A DNA stretch of 64,000 nucleotides. Origin: Gari tellinella. Lineage: Eukaryota > Mollusca > Bivalvia > Cardiida > Psammobiidae. Location of the stretch: the NCBI GenBank assembly GCA_922989275.2, contig OV277866.1:55419246-55483245 (forward strand), read 5' to 3'. How positions within the stretch are numbered: the first letter of the stretch is position 1; every line of letters starts with the position of its first letter. The notes under the pieces were generated by a model. The model was not told the origin of the DNA. It did no database searches and was given only the letters and a program-made list of their open reading frames with translations. Shown in pieces: positions 11,193 to 21,194 of the stretch. A program made the position numbers and the translations under genes.

Positions 11193-11585
11193 TAGCATTG
11201 ACCTGAGCCAGTACTGTCATGTTAACCCTCCAAGAATCGCATTTGAGCACATTTTCATTAATATTCATTTTTATGCAAATGACCATATTTACATACCACT
11301 CTTCTATTAAGCAACCACCAAATCTGAAGGTTTAAATACAAGTAGTTGCTTAATTCAGGATTAAAAATAAAAATACTAAAAGCGTGTTGCTAAAATGATA
11401 TTCGTTTTGCTTTCAGAGGCTTTATACATTATTTTAACCTTACAAAAAGCACCCACCTGTCTTTAGAGATCTTCTTGCTACTCCAAATAGTGGTCACTTC
11501 TTATAGGTTGACAGTTTAAGCAAGAAAAGGCTAAAACATCCATTTGACACCACGCTGCCGTTTCTATGTTCTAATCAACCAATAT

Positions 11586-11803
11586 CACGGGGTGCTAACT
11601 ACGTGTTATCATCAAACTGTTACTCTACGACAACCTATATAGGTATTATAGCAGATTTGTATTGCTACGAAGTCAGTGTATATAGTGAGAAATGTTTGTC
11701 TACGAAAACAAAGTTGCCTTCGTAGCAATACAAATTTGTTACAATACCCATATAGGTTGTCGTAGAGAAACATTTCATCGTAATACCTAGTTGGCTCCCA
11801 GTG
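11586..11803. mobile_element. Foldback element, 218 bp, ~95-bp inverted arms, AATAT flanks
   Basis: Arms begin CACGGGGTGCTAACTA and CACTGGGAGCCAACTA and continue inverted through CTCTACGACAACCTATATAG to CGTAGCAATACAAAT. Direct AATAT at 11581-11585 and 11804-11808. No other copy seen here. Confidence 0.75.
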
Positions 11804-11809
11804 AATATA

Positions 11810-12780
11810 TGACGTCATAAAGTTCTAAGGTGCAAGTAGCAATTATGATAGGGTAATGTAGTTCAAATCTGATTTATACGAAAACGCCCCAACGGCCAGA
11901 GTGCAAACATGCAAACATGACTTGAAACAATCCTATGTCAATGTACTTTAATAAAATTACCCCGGTCCATTCAAGGACCCTCCCCCCCCCCCCCCCCCAA
12001 AAGTATTGTTCACACTAGGCATGAAAGTACCTGTAAAGCAGGAGTAAAGTGTGCACAGCCAATGTCACCAATCTCAAGTTGTCTAGAGAGGCCCTGTCAT
12101 ACTCACACTCGATGGGTTTTAATGATTTTTACTAGCCAAACTATCAAATATATGGTATGGGCCTCATATTAGACGCTTCAGTGCTTTTTGCCTTGACATT
12201 TGAACAGTAAAAAGCATGCTTCATGCTTTGACTCAAACTCGCTACGGGACTAGGTGTAACCACCTCAAGTATGATAGCAAAATCCCCCCTTAGGGGGGAA
12301 CAAACATTTTTCTTGCTAGGGGACTAAAAGTTCATGGATTCTTATGCAGTTCAGCGCTAGGTCGATGACGTAATTGGGATACCTGGTAAACGCGCTAGGC
12401 TTGTCCTGAGCCTAGTGGGTTACATAAGGCCGTGGGGTTATGGCCTTGTCGGCCTCTCATGCCCGGGTCACGCAGGGGGAAATATGAATGAAAACAAATT
12501 AAGAAACGGGCTCGTAATACCAAACACTGTAATCTGATTTGGGCTGGTTTTGTTCAACAATTTGATAGCAAGCCATTGACTAAACACTAACTAGTGCAGG
12601 GCTTGACTTCTTCGCTGTCAATATGTGCGAATTTGCCAATCCCAAGTTAACACCCCGCCTACCACACACCTTGCCATGTGTGCTCTCGTTTTGATTCACT
12701 TTTTAGATTATTTTAATAGATTTAATATTTCAACTATTGATGTACTTCAAAAGAAAGGTCCGTTCATAAACAATTAGTGG
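11810..12780. other. Spacer with a poly(C) run at ~11981-11998
   Basis: No gene recognised. Holds a homopolymeric C run prone to assembly error and a small hairpin CCCCCCTTAGGGGGG near 12285. Confidence 0.45.
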
Positions 12781-12824
12781 AGCAAACGTTACACTTTCCC
12801 GTACAAAATACAATTATCCCAATA

Positions 12825-12950
12825 AGCTCTGGTGACGAGTAAACTCGTCCATTACAAATAGTGTACCTGTGAAGAGTACATTTGTCCTATGTAGACACGG
12901 TAAACTCTAACCAGTGGGCTTCTTCAGGAGCCCACTGAACAGGGTAGTTT
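12825..12950. repeat. PB-3 fragment
   Basis: GACGAGTAAACTCGTCC, GTGTACCTGTGAAGAGTACA and a partial hairpin with CAGTGGGC / GCCCACTG. Termini not resolved. Confidence 0.5.
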
Positions 12951-12967
12951 GAAATATACATGTATTA

Positions 12968-13181
12968 TTAACCCATTTGTGCCCAGTGGGTTCTTCCATG
13001 CCTATAATATTGGATTAGTCAATTTTTATCGAAGGGATGCCTGGTCAAAATTTTCAATTTCTCTTTGTTTTATATTGAAATTCCTATCAGCAAATAGTAG
13101 ACTGCAGAATGCGGCGTCTGATCAGCGTCTACACTGCTTGCCTATGTCTCATATATGGGATCGCGGGCACAAATGGGTTAA
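12968..13181. mobile_element. PB-2 MITE
   Basis: TTAA at both ends; CCCATTTGTGCCC...GGGCACAAATGGG. The left core arm is partly deleted (GTAGACTGCAGAATGCGGCG). Confidence 0.88.
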
Positions 13182-13344
13182 AGTTTATCTTAAACCTTAA
13201 ACATGTAAAAGTGGACTAGTCTTCATTGGATTTTGGAGTTTCAGGGTTTTAGTTTACACAAACGTAATTTGCAATAAAAGGTAGAAGATGAAAGCTTCTT
13301 CAAAGTGCTAACGATTTAAAAAAAAAAATATCTGGAGCCTGGTC

Positions 13345-13575
13345 AGTGGTTGGGTTACCTCATTATGCCCTGAAACTTCCAATGGACAACTCCAGTTTGC
13401 GATAAAGGCTGGTCCATTTTAGACTATTTAGGTTTGGGTTTTTTGTAATAAATTGCAAAACGACAAACAGTGAAATCCCTGACCAGAGGGCTCCTACAGG
13501 ACAAGCGTACTCTTCACAGGTACACATTTAGTAAAGGACGCATATATGCATCACTTGGGCTCAATGAGTTACAGC
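13345..13575. mobile_element. PB-3 MITE, degenerate
   Basis: CCCTGAAACTTCCAATGGAC, CAGTGAAATCCCTGACCAGA and CACTTGGGCTCAATGAGTTA mark the family. The core has lost its right arm. Confidence 0.6.
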
Positions 13576-13694
13576 ACGACGGTTACCCTGCCTATAATAA
13601 GGCTCAATACTGTTTGTAGTGGAAAACAACGTCGTCCCAATCTAAGCTAAATGAGAACAGAAAAATCCAATAACTAAACTCAAACTTACTCAAT

Positions 13695-13825
13695 ACCATC
13701 GTCGTCGTCATCATCATCTTTATCACCGTGAGTAGTAACAGTGGTAGTAGCAGCAGCAGTGCGAGGAGTGTAGAAGTAGTAGTAGTAAAATTAGAAGTAG
13801 GTATAATTATTATTGTGATGACGAC
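13695..13825. repeat. Imperfect trinucleotide repeats
   Basis: (CAT)n / (GTC)n, then (GTA)n and (GCA)n interspersed. Short open frames across it are low-complexity. Confidence 0.7.
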
Positions 13826-14054
13826 GATGGCAATTAATATTTGTATTAAGGTATATCAACCGTTAAAGAAAACTTGCACACATTTGTTTCGCAATTGTGC
13901 GCAGTTTTCAGAAGCAGTATTAAAGAAATGCGGAAAACTACGTATTTGGCCATTTTCTCTAGTGATTTTGAAACAGTTGACCAGAATGGCCGATCGCTCT
14001 ATATAAAATACCGATATTGACACGGTCTGACCGTTTTATGATGGATGCATTACT

Positions 14055-14255
14055 TTAACTCCTTCATCCCCGAAACTCCAGTCTAGTCCATCTGTGACTA
14101 TTTAGGGTTGTTTTCTGTAATATTTTGCAGAACGTCGAACAGAGGGCTTAAAATAAGGGTATACACTGTTTACACAGGACAATTGTACTCTATATACATG
14201 TAGGTAAACTGTCTGTAAATGACCAGTATACTCGTCGCTAGGGCTCAACTAGTTT
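14055..14255. mobile_element. PB-3 MITE, degenerate
   Basis: TTAACTCCTTCATCCCCGAAAC left; AGTATACTCGTCGCTAGGGC near the right end. The core is reduced to one arm (AACAGAGGGC...GGGTATACACTGTTT). Confidence 0.6.
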
Positions 14256-14384
14256 GTTCCCGTAGCTAAGGCTTAACTAGGGAGATAACTCTTCTTATAA
14301 CAAGTCAAACGCGTTATAAAGTGGTCTCCCATTGCGAAGTTTGACTAAGTGTAGAAATATGGACATTGCATCAAAATAGAAGTC

Positions 14385-14598
14385 AGTTATTCTAGTTATG
14401 AATACAGTGATCATTAAAGCAGGTTGAAAATAAAGCAGAATGCACATTGAGATGCAGTCTATTTTACTTTCAGCCTGCTTAGAGCTATGATGTATATATA
14501 AACTACATGTATTTCTTAAGGTGCATATTCATGACAATTCTTCAGTGGAGGAAAAACTTAAAGACCCAAAAAGAACGATTGATGGTGTAATGAGTTAA
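14385..14598. mobile_element. PB-4 MITE, degenerate
   Basis: Core II: TAAAGCAGGTTGAAAATAAA, GCAGAATGC...TTTTACTTTCAGCCTGCTT, then CTTCAGTGGAGGAAAAAC and GTAATGAGTTAA at the right end. Confidence 0.65.
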
Positions 14599-15047
14599 AC
14601 GCTGAATCTGCAGAAATTACCATTTCTGACCAGATTGCGGCGGTCAAACAATATTTACACTCATTATCAACTATACTATATTTCACGGTCTAAAAAGTTT
14701 GAAACAATATCAGAGACAACGTTATTCGACGACAGATCAAGGTCAAACTGCTTGACGCTCTCACAGTGATGTAAGTTTTATTATGACCCGTTTAAACGAA
14801 GCTGCACGCAAACGCAATACAATAAGATGTAAAAAAAATAACGTTTGAGTTGCCAACTGAGTCTTAAATCATTCTCAAACATATGATTGGTCTGATTTGA
14901 GCCTACGCTTTAATGAAATCGCAAAGGAGACAACTCATATTTATCTCTTCTTTTTTGTTAAATGGCCAAAAGAAAGTGCAAATAAGCGTTTCTTCCCACG
15001 TACATTGAATTATATATACCTATATCAACATCTTTATACTAAACATA

Positions 15048-15240
15048 CAGTCGAACTTTGATATATCGAACTCGGTTAAGTCGAACATATCCGTATTTCA
15101 AAGTTAAAACGCGGCCTAGCCGCGTTTTAACTTTGAAACACGGGTATATTTACCTAAACAAAGCTTGAATTAAGGCAAATTCATGTTTCGAAATATCGGA
15201 TAATTCGAGTAAAGCGAGTCGAAATATCGAAGTTCAACTG
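15048..15240. mobile_element. TA-3 MITE, 193 bp
   Basis: TA flanks. CAGTCGAACTTTGATATATC and GATATTTCGACTCGC-type arms; core III CAAAGTTAAAACGCGGCC / GCCGCG...TTTGAAA. Same length as the other two intact copies. Confidence 0.9.
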
Positions 15241-15364
15241 TACGTTGCTGCTCTCTGTAGGACGATCCACAAGTTACGAATAAAAAAACATACGGAACGA
15301 CCATTCTTCAACACAACACAGCATTGTTTCATGATAACAGCACGTGAGTTTAATTAGGTATGAG

Positions 15365-15545
15365 ATGATGATGATGATATGAGAGAGACATAGACAAACA
15401 TAGACCGATAGAGAGAAGCAAAGAGAGGAATAGAGGTGCAGCAAGAGAGAAAAGGGGGGAGAGGGGGAGAAAAGGGGTGGAGACACAGAGAGAGAAGGGA
15501 TGAAATAGAGAGAAAGAGTGGAATAGAGAGAAAGAGAGGAGTAAT
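15365..15545. repeat. Purine-rich (GAGA)n tract
   Basis: About 180 bp of nearly pure A/G on + (for example GAGAGAAAGAGTGG). Long open frames on both strands here are compositional artefacts. Confidence 0.8.
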
Positions 15546-15559
15546 ACTCGTCCTATTTC

Positions 15560-15700
15560 AATATCAAGCGTTAGCAATGGAGCTACATCTTCGAACTTGT
15601 AACGACTTTGGTGAGTCGCGGCCGGGGATTCAACCCACGACATGTGTACCCGAAGTCGAAGCTCCACCTTCTGATCCAGCCGGGAGTGTTACGGCATGAG
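15560..15700 (-). repeat. tRNA-derived SINE-like sequence
   Basis: Read on minus, there is an A-box-like TGGATCAGAAGG (15667-15678) and, about 40 bp on, a B-box-like GGTTGAATCC (15626-15635), then CCGGCCGCGACTCACCAAAG. The order and spacing fit the head of a tRNA-derived SINE. It is not a functional tRNA. The 3' end and any tail are not resolved. Confidence 0.45.
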
Positions 15701-15799
15701 AAAATTCAAAATGCCAGAATTGATCCCGGCACATTCAACATTCAGCATCATTACATTAAAATGCAATCTGTTAACTTTCTGAAATAGATTCTGCAGCTA

Positions 15800-15870
15800 T
15801 TAACCCTTTGGGCCCTAGTCCCGCATATAGGCGTCCTTTTCAAACAGTGTACATGTGAATAGTACACTTA
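15800..15870. mobile_element. PB-3 MITE, left half, split by LINE A
   Basis: TTAACCCTTTGGGCCCTAGT, then CAAACAGTGTACATGTG and AGTACACTT, matching positions 54166-54240 of the intact copy. Sequence stops matching at ~15869; the other half reappears at 25682. Confidence 0.85.
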
Positions 15871-15886
15871 GGAAGATGCAGTCCAA

Positions 15887-16930
15887 ATGAAAAACAAACT
15901 TGACATTGTATCGAGAGAAAAGCTGAAAATCACTGAAGAACTTATGAAGCTTAGAGGGTCTTCAGATTCTATTGAACTTAAGATTGAAAAATCGACCGAA
16001 GTAGTTGAGGTAAAGATAAGAGACTTGAGGAGTGAACTAATGAAAGAACTTGGGGATATCAAAAGTCAAATTCATAGATCAGCTGAGATAACAAAATATC
16101 AAGGCGAATCCAGAAAAGATAAAACTTCAAATAATCCCCGCAGAAATGAATCTGTCGGCAGTCCGATTTCAGTGATTGTAACGGAAGGTAATACACAAAA
16201 CAGGATTCTACACAAGAGTGCTACACGAAGTAAACCGACTGCATTCATCGCGGGTGACTCTATCACACGGATCCTTAGCTCGGCGAGAATGTGTGACCCA
16301 AAATTGGATGTTAAAATAAAGAGTCACTCAGGGGGGCGAGTTAGACACGTTGAAAACACGCTTTATAAATTGGCCGAATTCGAACCCGACTTGGTGAATA
16401 AACTGGACGCAATAGTTCTACACGTCGGCACCAACAACGTCTCGGATGGTATATGCAGCGAACAAATTATAGACGATTTTAAAGACACAATTAACACCAT
16501 CCATCACGTAAATCCAAAGACAAAAGTTATTGTGTCGTCCATTCTTCCCCGAAGAAATGATAAGCTGATCAACGAGAAAATTCAACAGACAAACAGAGCC
16601 CTAAAAGTAATGTGTGAAGAACTAGGGCACCACTTTCTGAACAATGACTTGAAATTTGTGAAAGAAGCTTGGTTATATCGGGATAATATTCATCTGAACC
16701 CGAAGGGCGGAAAAATCCTCGGTACGAGCATAAGAAATGCAATAGACACCGTTCTTAGTCTACAATCATCAACGTCCGTCGCTGATAGTGAAAAATCTAA
16801 TTTTCGCAATGGGAGGTTTCCAGGGAGGAGTGGGCGTTATCCGGACAGGGAAATGGTTTTCATGCCAGTGTCACCTCACTGGACGAGGAGTCAGAGTCCA
16901 TGGGATTACAGCAACCATGCATGGTATTAA
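15887..16930 (+). CDS. LINE A ORF1: coiled coil + SGNH/GDSL-type hydrolase domain
   Basis: 347 residues from the first ATG; the frame is open a further five codons upstream, to 15872, so the true start is probably lost by 5' truncation. Residues 10-65 are charged and heptad-like (likely coiled coil). Residues 118-280 form an SGNH hydrolase: Gly-Asp-Ser at 123-125, Gly-Gly at 149-150, G-T-N-N at 181-184 and D-N-I-H at 266-269, so the full Ser/Gly/Asn/His set is present. Esterase-like ORF1 proteins are known in CR1-type LINEs; the role in retrotransposition is unclear. The last 31 bp overlap ORF2. The final ~60 codons lie in the 507-bp segment duplicated at 20688-21194. Confidence 0.85.
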   Translation: MKNKLDIVSREKLKITEELMKLRGSSDSIELKIEKSTEVVEVKIRDLRSELMKELGDIKSQIHRSAEITKYQGESRKDKTSNNPRRNESVGSPISVIVTEGNTQNRILHKSATRSKPTAFIAGDSITRILSSARMCDPKLDVKIKSHSGGRVRHVENTLYKLAEFEPDLVNKLDAIVLHVGTNNVSDGICSEQIIDDFKDTINTIHHVNPKTKVIVSSILPRRNDKLINEKIQQTNRALKVMCEELGHHFLNNDLKFVKEAWLYRDNIHLNPKGGKILGTSIRNAIDTVLSLQSSTSVADSEKSNFRNGRFPGRSGRYPDREMVFMPVSPHWTRSQSPWDYSNHAWY

Positions 16931-17254
16931 ATCGGACTTCACCAGTAAATAACTATGACACATTTCTGAGCTGTGTTAATGAAAGTAGTCCACCGAATTT
17001 ATCTGCTAATGAAGTTTATAGCGATAAGCTCGACCTATTCAATTTCCATGAAATGTTGATGAAGAATTGTTTATGTCCTGTATTTGATCTTGATTGTTGC
17101 AAATGTTTAATCCGTGAAGCTCGTATAATCTCCCTTATTATCTATCACATATGCCATCCGTATTCAACTATCTGTCTTAATCTAGATGACAACTTGGAGG
17201 TTGGTAGTCCATGCAACTATGACGACCCCTCAGTAGTTATCAGAAATGTTCAGT
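16748..17254 (+). repeat. 507-bp direct duplication, left copy (LINE B target site)
   Basis: Matches 20688-21194 base for base by eye, with a constant offset of 3940. Upstream (gac vs aaa) and downstream (agt vs gtt) bases differ. It spans the ORF1 tail and ORF2 head of LINE A. Confidence 0.95.
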
Positions 17255-17256
17255 AG
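16900..17256 (+). pseudogene. LINE A ORF2, 5' piece severed by LINE B
   Basis: Starts ATGGGATTACAG, overlapping the end of ORF1. After 118 codons, at 17254, it meets the 5' edge of LINE B and stops. The same 5' segment is present again, joined to the remaining ORF2, from 20840. It has no recognised domain; the region is N-terminal to the endonuclease. Confidence 0.85.
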
Positions 17257-20095
17257 TCTTATAGATCATATCTTGCTGCCGACGGATGATACTAATTGGG
17301 TGACTTCCTGTGGTATATTGGAGGATGACGCATTACTTGTTTCTAACCATAGGCCAGTGTGGTGTGAGCTGTCGATTCCAGTGGAATCGAGTCCACCACT
17401 GACAGTACCTGATAGGCGCATAAAATGGGCTAAAATACCTACTGAATGTAAAGAGGCGTATAAATACTCTATAGAGACTGATTCCGGTTTGAATACAGCC
17501 CTGTCGCTTGATATACGAGATTATAGGGATATTGACCATCTGTATAGTATGTTAATTGCAACGTTGGTGAACACAGCGAATTTTCTTGTTCCAAATACTC
17601 GATATAAACGCCATCTTAAACCATACTGGAATGAAAACCTTACTGAACTTCATAGATTAACTAAAAGCGCTCGAGTTAGATGGTTGAATTCTGACCAAGT
17701 AATAGCTGACCAGAGGCTCGCACAGTTCAAAGGATGTAAAAAACGCTTTAGGGCTGCGCATAGGAAAGCCGTAGAACAATTTATAGTAACGGTCTATGAT
17801 GAAATCGATAATGCTGCTGAGATGGATCAGGAGCGCTTCTGGCACCTTGTTAACATGAAACGCAATGTCTCAGGCAACGCTCCTGGTGCCGAGATCATCT
17901 TTAACGATCGTAGTTGTCGGGACACTCGTTCAGTATTAGCAGGTTGGGAAGGTTATTTCCGGTTACTTTACTCTAAAGATGACTGTCCCTATTATGACAA
18001 AGCGTTTGAAAATCATGTTACAGATTTTGTGGTTAACACACTTAAAAACGTAGAACCCTCAGCCCCCTCAACTACCCCTGTTACTACTGAGAAGATAGGC
18101 AAGCTATTGCGTAATGTTAAGCGGAATAAGGCCCCTGGTAATGATCAAGTCACATATGAACATATAATACATGGCGGGTATATGGTTAAAGCGGTCATAG
18201 CAAAATTATTCACTAGCATGCTTCGATTTGCTTATATTCCAGAGAATATGAAAACTGGCATCATAATTACAGTTTTCAAAGGCGGTGACAAAAGTAAAAA
18301 GGACCCAAATAGCTATCGTGCTATCACTCTTACATCAACTCTTTTGAAACTCTTTGAAAAGCTATTGCTAGAGCGACTTAAAAATCTTAGCTCAATTAAT
18401 ACCCATGAGTTACAAGGTGGATTTCAAGCGGGATTGGGCTGCATGATGTCCTCATTATCCTTGTCTGAATGCATTTTCTTTGCCAAGGAATATAGTAGCA
18501 AACTATATGTCTGTTTCCTAGACTGCAAACAAGCATTTGACAGAGTTTGGCATGATGGACTCTTTTATAAATTGATTAAACAGAATATAGACGTTGTAAG
18601 TTTAAAATGCTTACATAACCTGTATAGCAACCTAAGCAGTATGGTTCGGGTAAATGGCATGCTTTCTAATAAAATCGATATTAAGCAGGGTACCAGACAA
18701 GGAGGAATAAGCAGCCCATTCCTCTATCTCCTGTATATAAATGACCTTATACAAGAGCTTCAAGCCTCGGGACATGGATTCTGTATTGCCGGCTCTGACT
18801 GCAGCTCGATAAGTGTAGCAGATGACATGGTGCTGATATCGTTTTCAATCAATGGGTTGCAAAAAATGATTGATATTTGCTATACTTATTCCATTAAATG
18901 GCGATACTTGTACAATCCACAAAAATGCTCTGTAGTAGTCTATAATGAATCAAAGCACTGTTGTAAGTCTAGTCGCAGGTCTTGGCAGTTAGGGCATGAA
19001 ACCATTAAGGAATCTGACAGCTATGTTCACCTTGGAATTAATTCTAATAAGTACCTAAATGTCTCTGAGAACATTAATATAGCATGTAGTAAAATGCGAA
19101 AATCCCTGCTTGGTTTGATTAATGTAGGGTTACATGAAACAGGACTTCATCCGGCCACTTCTTTTAAGATTTATAAGTCTGTTGTTTTACCCCGTGCACT
19201 GTATGGATGTGAACTGTGGTCTGAGCTCTCGTCAGGCAACGCAATTCAGTTAGAGAAAGCACATAGATTCTGTGTAAAATATATCCAGCACATTCCTTCT
19301 TACTGCAGAACGGACATCTGCCTTAGTCTTATTGGGTCAAGGCCATTGGAGTTTGATGTAGATCTTAGAAAACTTAACTTTGTAGGCCAGCTTTGTAGAT
19401 TGAATACAAGCAATGTGTCCAAAAGGATTTTTACATATAGACTAAACTCGTTTTACGACAACGCATGTAGCGTAAATCAGTTAGGCTTTATTCCAGAGGC
19501 TTCTCGCGTACTTAAAAAGTACTCTCTTGAACATGTCCTAATCCAATATAAAGAAACAGGAGAGTTTCCGTCAAAATTCTCATGGAACATTAAAATAAAG
19601 AAATGTGTTAACGCTAAAGCCGAGGCAGACTGGTATTTGCGCACGAATCATGACACCACTCTGCATAACTTTAGTATAATAAAACCGGTACTGGCAAACA
19701 TTTCCGAACTTTGGCAATTGAGTAGGTTGGTACCATCAAGGGCTGAGCAATGTTGTAACTGTATCAAGGCCATATGCAATTTGTTCAGCGACACATTTAC
19801 TAAACGTTGTATTCGCTGTGAGGCACCGGTTGACAATCTCATAGAGCATATATTTTGCAACTGTAGACATTCACTTCCTGTTCGGGTGAAAATATATGCA
19901 TTGATCAGGCAGTACTGGGGAACGTTCGTGTTTCATCAATATCTACGGCTTGAGCCGAGCTTAAAAGTCGTATCACTTCTTACTGGCTTAAGACCAGTAG
20001 TTGAAAATAACTTTAGAAACCATCTCTTCTTAAAAAGCTCTGTAAAACTTTTAAGTGATGTATGGAGCTTGTTTCGAAACCGATATGGTGATTAA
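17246..20095 (+). CDS. LINE B ORF2 (5'-truncated): endonuclease remnant + reverse transcriptase + C-terminal Cys/His motif
   Basis: 949-codon uninterrupted frame. The first three codons come from LINE A; LINE B begins at 17255. Residues 4-37 (S-L-I-D-H-I...S-N-H-R-P-V) are the last motif of an EEP/APE-type endonuclease, the rest of which is lost. The RT spans about residues 285-620: NKAPGNDQ near 294, CKQAFDRVWHDG, GTRQGGISSPF and VADD with the catalytic aspartates at 526-527. Residues ~836-875 carry a Cys-rich C..C / C..C....H....C.C pattern, a possible nucleic-acid-binding knuckle. No RNase H domain is seen. It belongs to a different LINE lineage from LINE A; the clade is not assigned. The intact frame and perfect flanking repeats suggest recent insertion. 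Confidence 0.85.
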   Translation: MFSSLIDHILLPTDDTNWVTSCGILEDDALLVSNHRPVWCELSIPVESSPPLTVPDRRIKWAKIPTECKEAYKYSIETDSGLNTALSLDIRDYRDIDHLYSMLIATLVNTANFLVPNTRYKRHLKPYWNENLTELHRLTKSARVRWLNSDQVIADQRLAQFKGCKKRFRAAHRKAVEQFIVTVYDEIDNAAEMDQERFWHLVNMKRNVSGNAPGAEIIFNDRSCRDTRSVLAGWEGYFRLLYSKDDCPYYDKAFENHVTDFVVNTLKNVEPSAPSTTPVTTEKIGKLLRNVKRNKAPGNDQVTYEHIIHGGYMVKAVIAKLFTSMLRFAYIPENMKTGIIITVFKGGDKSKKDPNSYRAITLTSTLLKLFEKLLLERLKNLSSINTHELQGGFQAGLGCMMSSLSLSECIFFAKEYSSKLYVCFLDCKQAFDRVWHDGLFYKLIKQNIDVVSLKCLHNLYSNLSSMVRVNGMLSNKIDIKQGTRQGGISSPFLYLLYINDLIQELQASGHGFCIAGSDCSSISVADDMVLISFSINGLQKMIDICYTYSIKWRYLYNPQKCSVVVYNESKHCCKSSRRSWQLGHETIKESDSYVHLGINSNKYLNVSENINIACSKMRKSLLGLINVGLHETGLHPATSFKIYKSVVLPRALYGCELWSELSSGNAIQLEKAHRFCVKYIQHIPSYCRTDICLSLIGSRPLEFDVDLRKLNFVGQLCRLNTSNVSKRIFTYRLNSFYDNACSVNQLGFIPEASRVLKKYSLEHVLIQYKETGEFPSKFSWNIKIKKCVNAKAEADWYLRTNHDTTLHNFSIIKPVLANISELWQLSRLVPSRAEQCCNCIKAICNLFSDTFTKRCIRCEAPVDNLIEHIFCNCRHSLPVRVKIYALIRQYWGTFVFHQYLRLEPSLKVVSLLTGLRPVVENNFRNHLFLKSSVKLLSDVWSLFRNRYGD

Positions 20096-20687
20096 ATCTA
20101 AGCATATCCATCTGCTATCTGAGTGCCAATATTTCACTCTCAAACATACTATTTCGTAGTTTAATTAAGCCTCTTACTGTCTTATTCTGTAAAACTAAAC
20201 AAACATCGTAAGCATTTATCTCTTAAGCTAAGAATTCATGTATTTGATTGCAGAAACATCGATACGAAAACCAAACAGTTGGGATTCTAGGCAGCCGCAG
20301 TGTTACTCGGTGATTTTTTAGAATCTAAACTATTTGCAAATAACCATTTTTGTTCTTCAAGCATTTTTTACATGATTGGTAATTGGTTAAGTGATTGATT
20401 GATCGATGGTTTGATTGAATGATTAATTAATTTATTAAAGCATTCTTTCATTCATTCATTTATATATTCACTCGTTCATTCATTAATCCATTCATTCATT
20501 CATTCATTCAATCATTCATGCATCCATTCATTCATTTATTCATTATTTTGTCTTTCTCATATGTTCAGTCATTCGTGTATGTTTAGTTATAATTTTGTTT
20601 TTGTTGTGCATATGTGTCTGTATGTTGTCTTGTTTATTTCGTTCTCACATTTTCATCATGTATGGTGGCAAAATAAAAGCAAACAAA
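17255..20687 (+). mobile_element. LINE B: 5'-truncated non-LTR retrotransposon, 3433 bp
   Basis: Runs from the first base after the left 507-bp repeat to the last before the right one. The 3' UTR (20096-20687) includes an (ATTC)n tetranucleotide region and ends with AATAAAAGCAAACAAA, an A-rich tail with a polyadenylation-like hexamer. Same orientation as LINE A. Confidence 0.9.
20440..20560. repeat. (ATTC)n imperfect tetranucleotide repeat
   Basis: Runs of CATTCATTCATT with variants, inside the LINE B 3' UTR. Confidence 0.85.
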
Positions 20688-21194
20688 ACCGTTCTTAGTC
20701 TACAATCATCAACGTCCGTCGCTGATAGTGAAAAATCTAATTTTCGCAATGGGAGGTTTCCAGGGAGGAGTGGGCGTTATCCGGACAGGGAAATGGTTTT
20801 CATGCCAGTGTCACCTCACTGGACGAGGAGTCAGAGTCCATGGGATTACAGCAACCATGCATGGTATTAAATCGGACTTCACCAGTAAATAACTATGACA
20901 CATTTCTGAGCTGTGTTAATGAAAGTAGTCCACCGAATTTATCTGCTAATGAAGTTTATAGCGATAAGCTCGACCTATTCAATTTCCATGAAATGTTGAT
21001 GAAGAATTGTTTATGTCCTGTATTTGATCTTGATTGTTGCAAATGTTTAATCCGTGAAGCTCGTATAATCTCCCTTATTATCTATCACATATGCCATCCG
21101 TATTCAACTATCTGTCTTAATCTAGATGACAACTTGGAGGTTGGTAGTCCATGCAACTATGACGACCCCTCAGTAGTTATCAGAAATGTTCAGT
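20688..21194 (+). repeat. 507-bp direct duplication, right copy
   Basis: Second copy of the LINE A segment at 16748-17254. Its junction with downstream ORF2 is the uninterrupted one, so LINE A coding continues from here. Confidence 0.95.

Noticed and set aside
15274..15699. Open frames of 70-105 codons on both strands
   Set aside because: They cross the (GAGA)n tract and the SINE-like sequence; low complexity, no domain.
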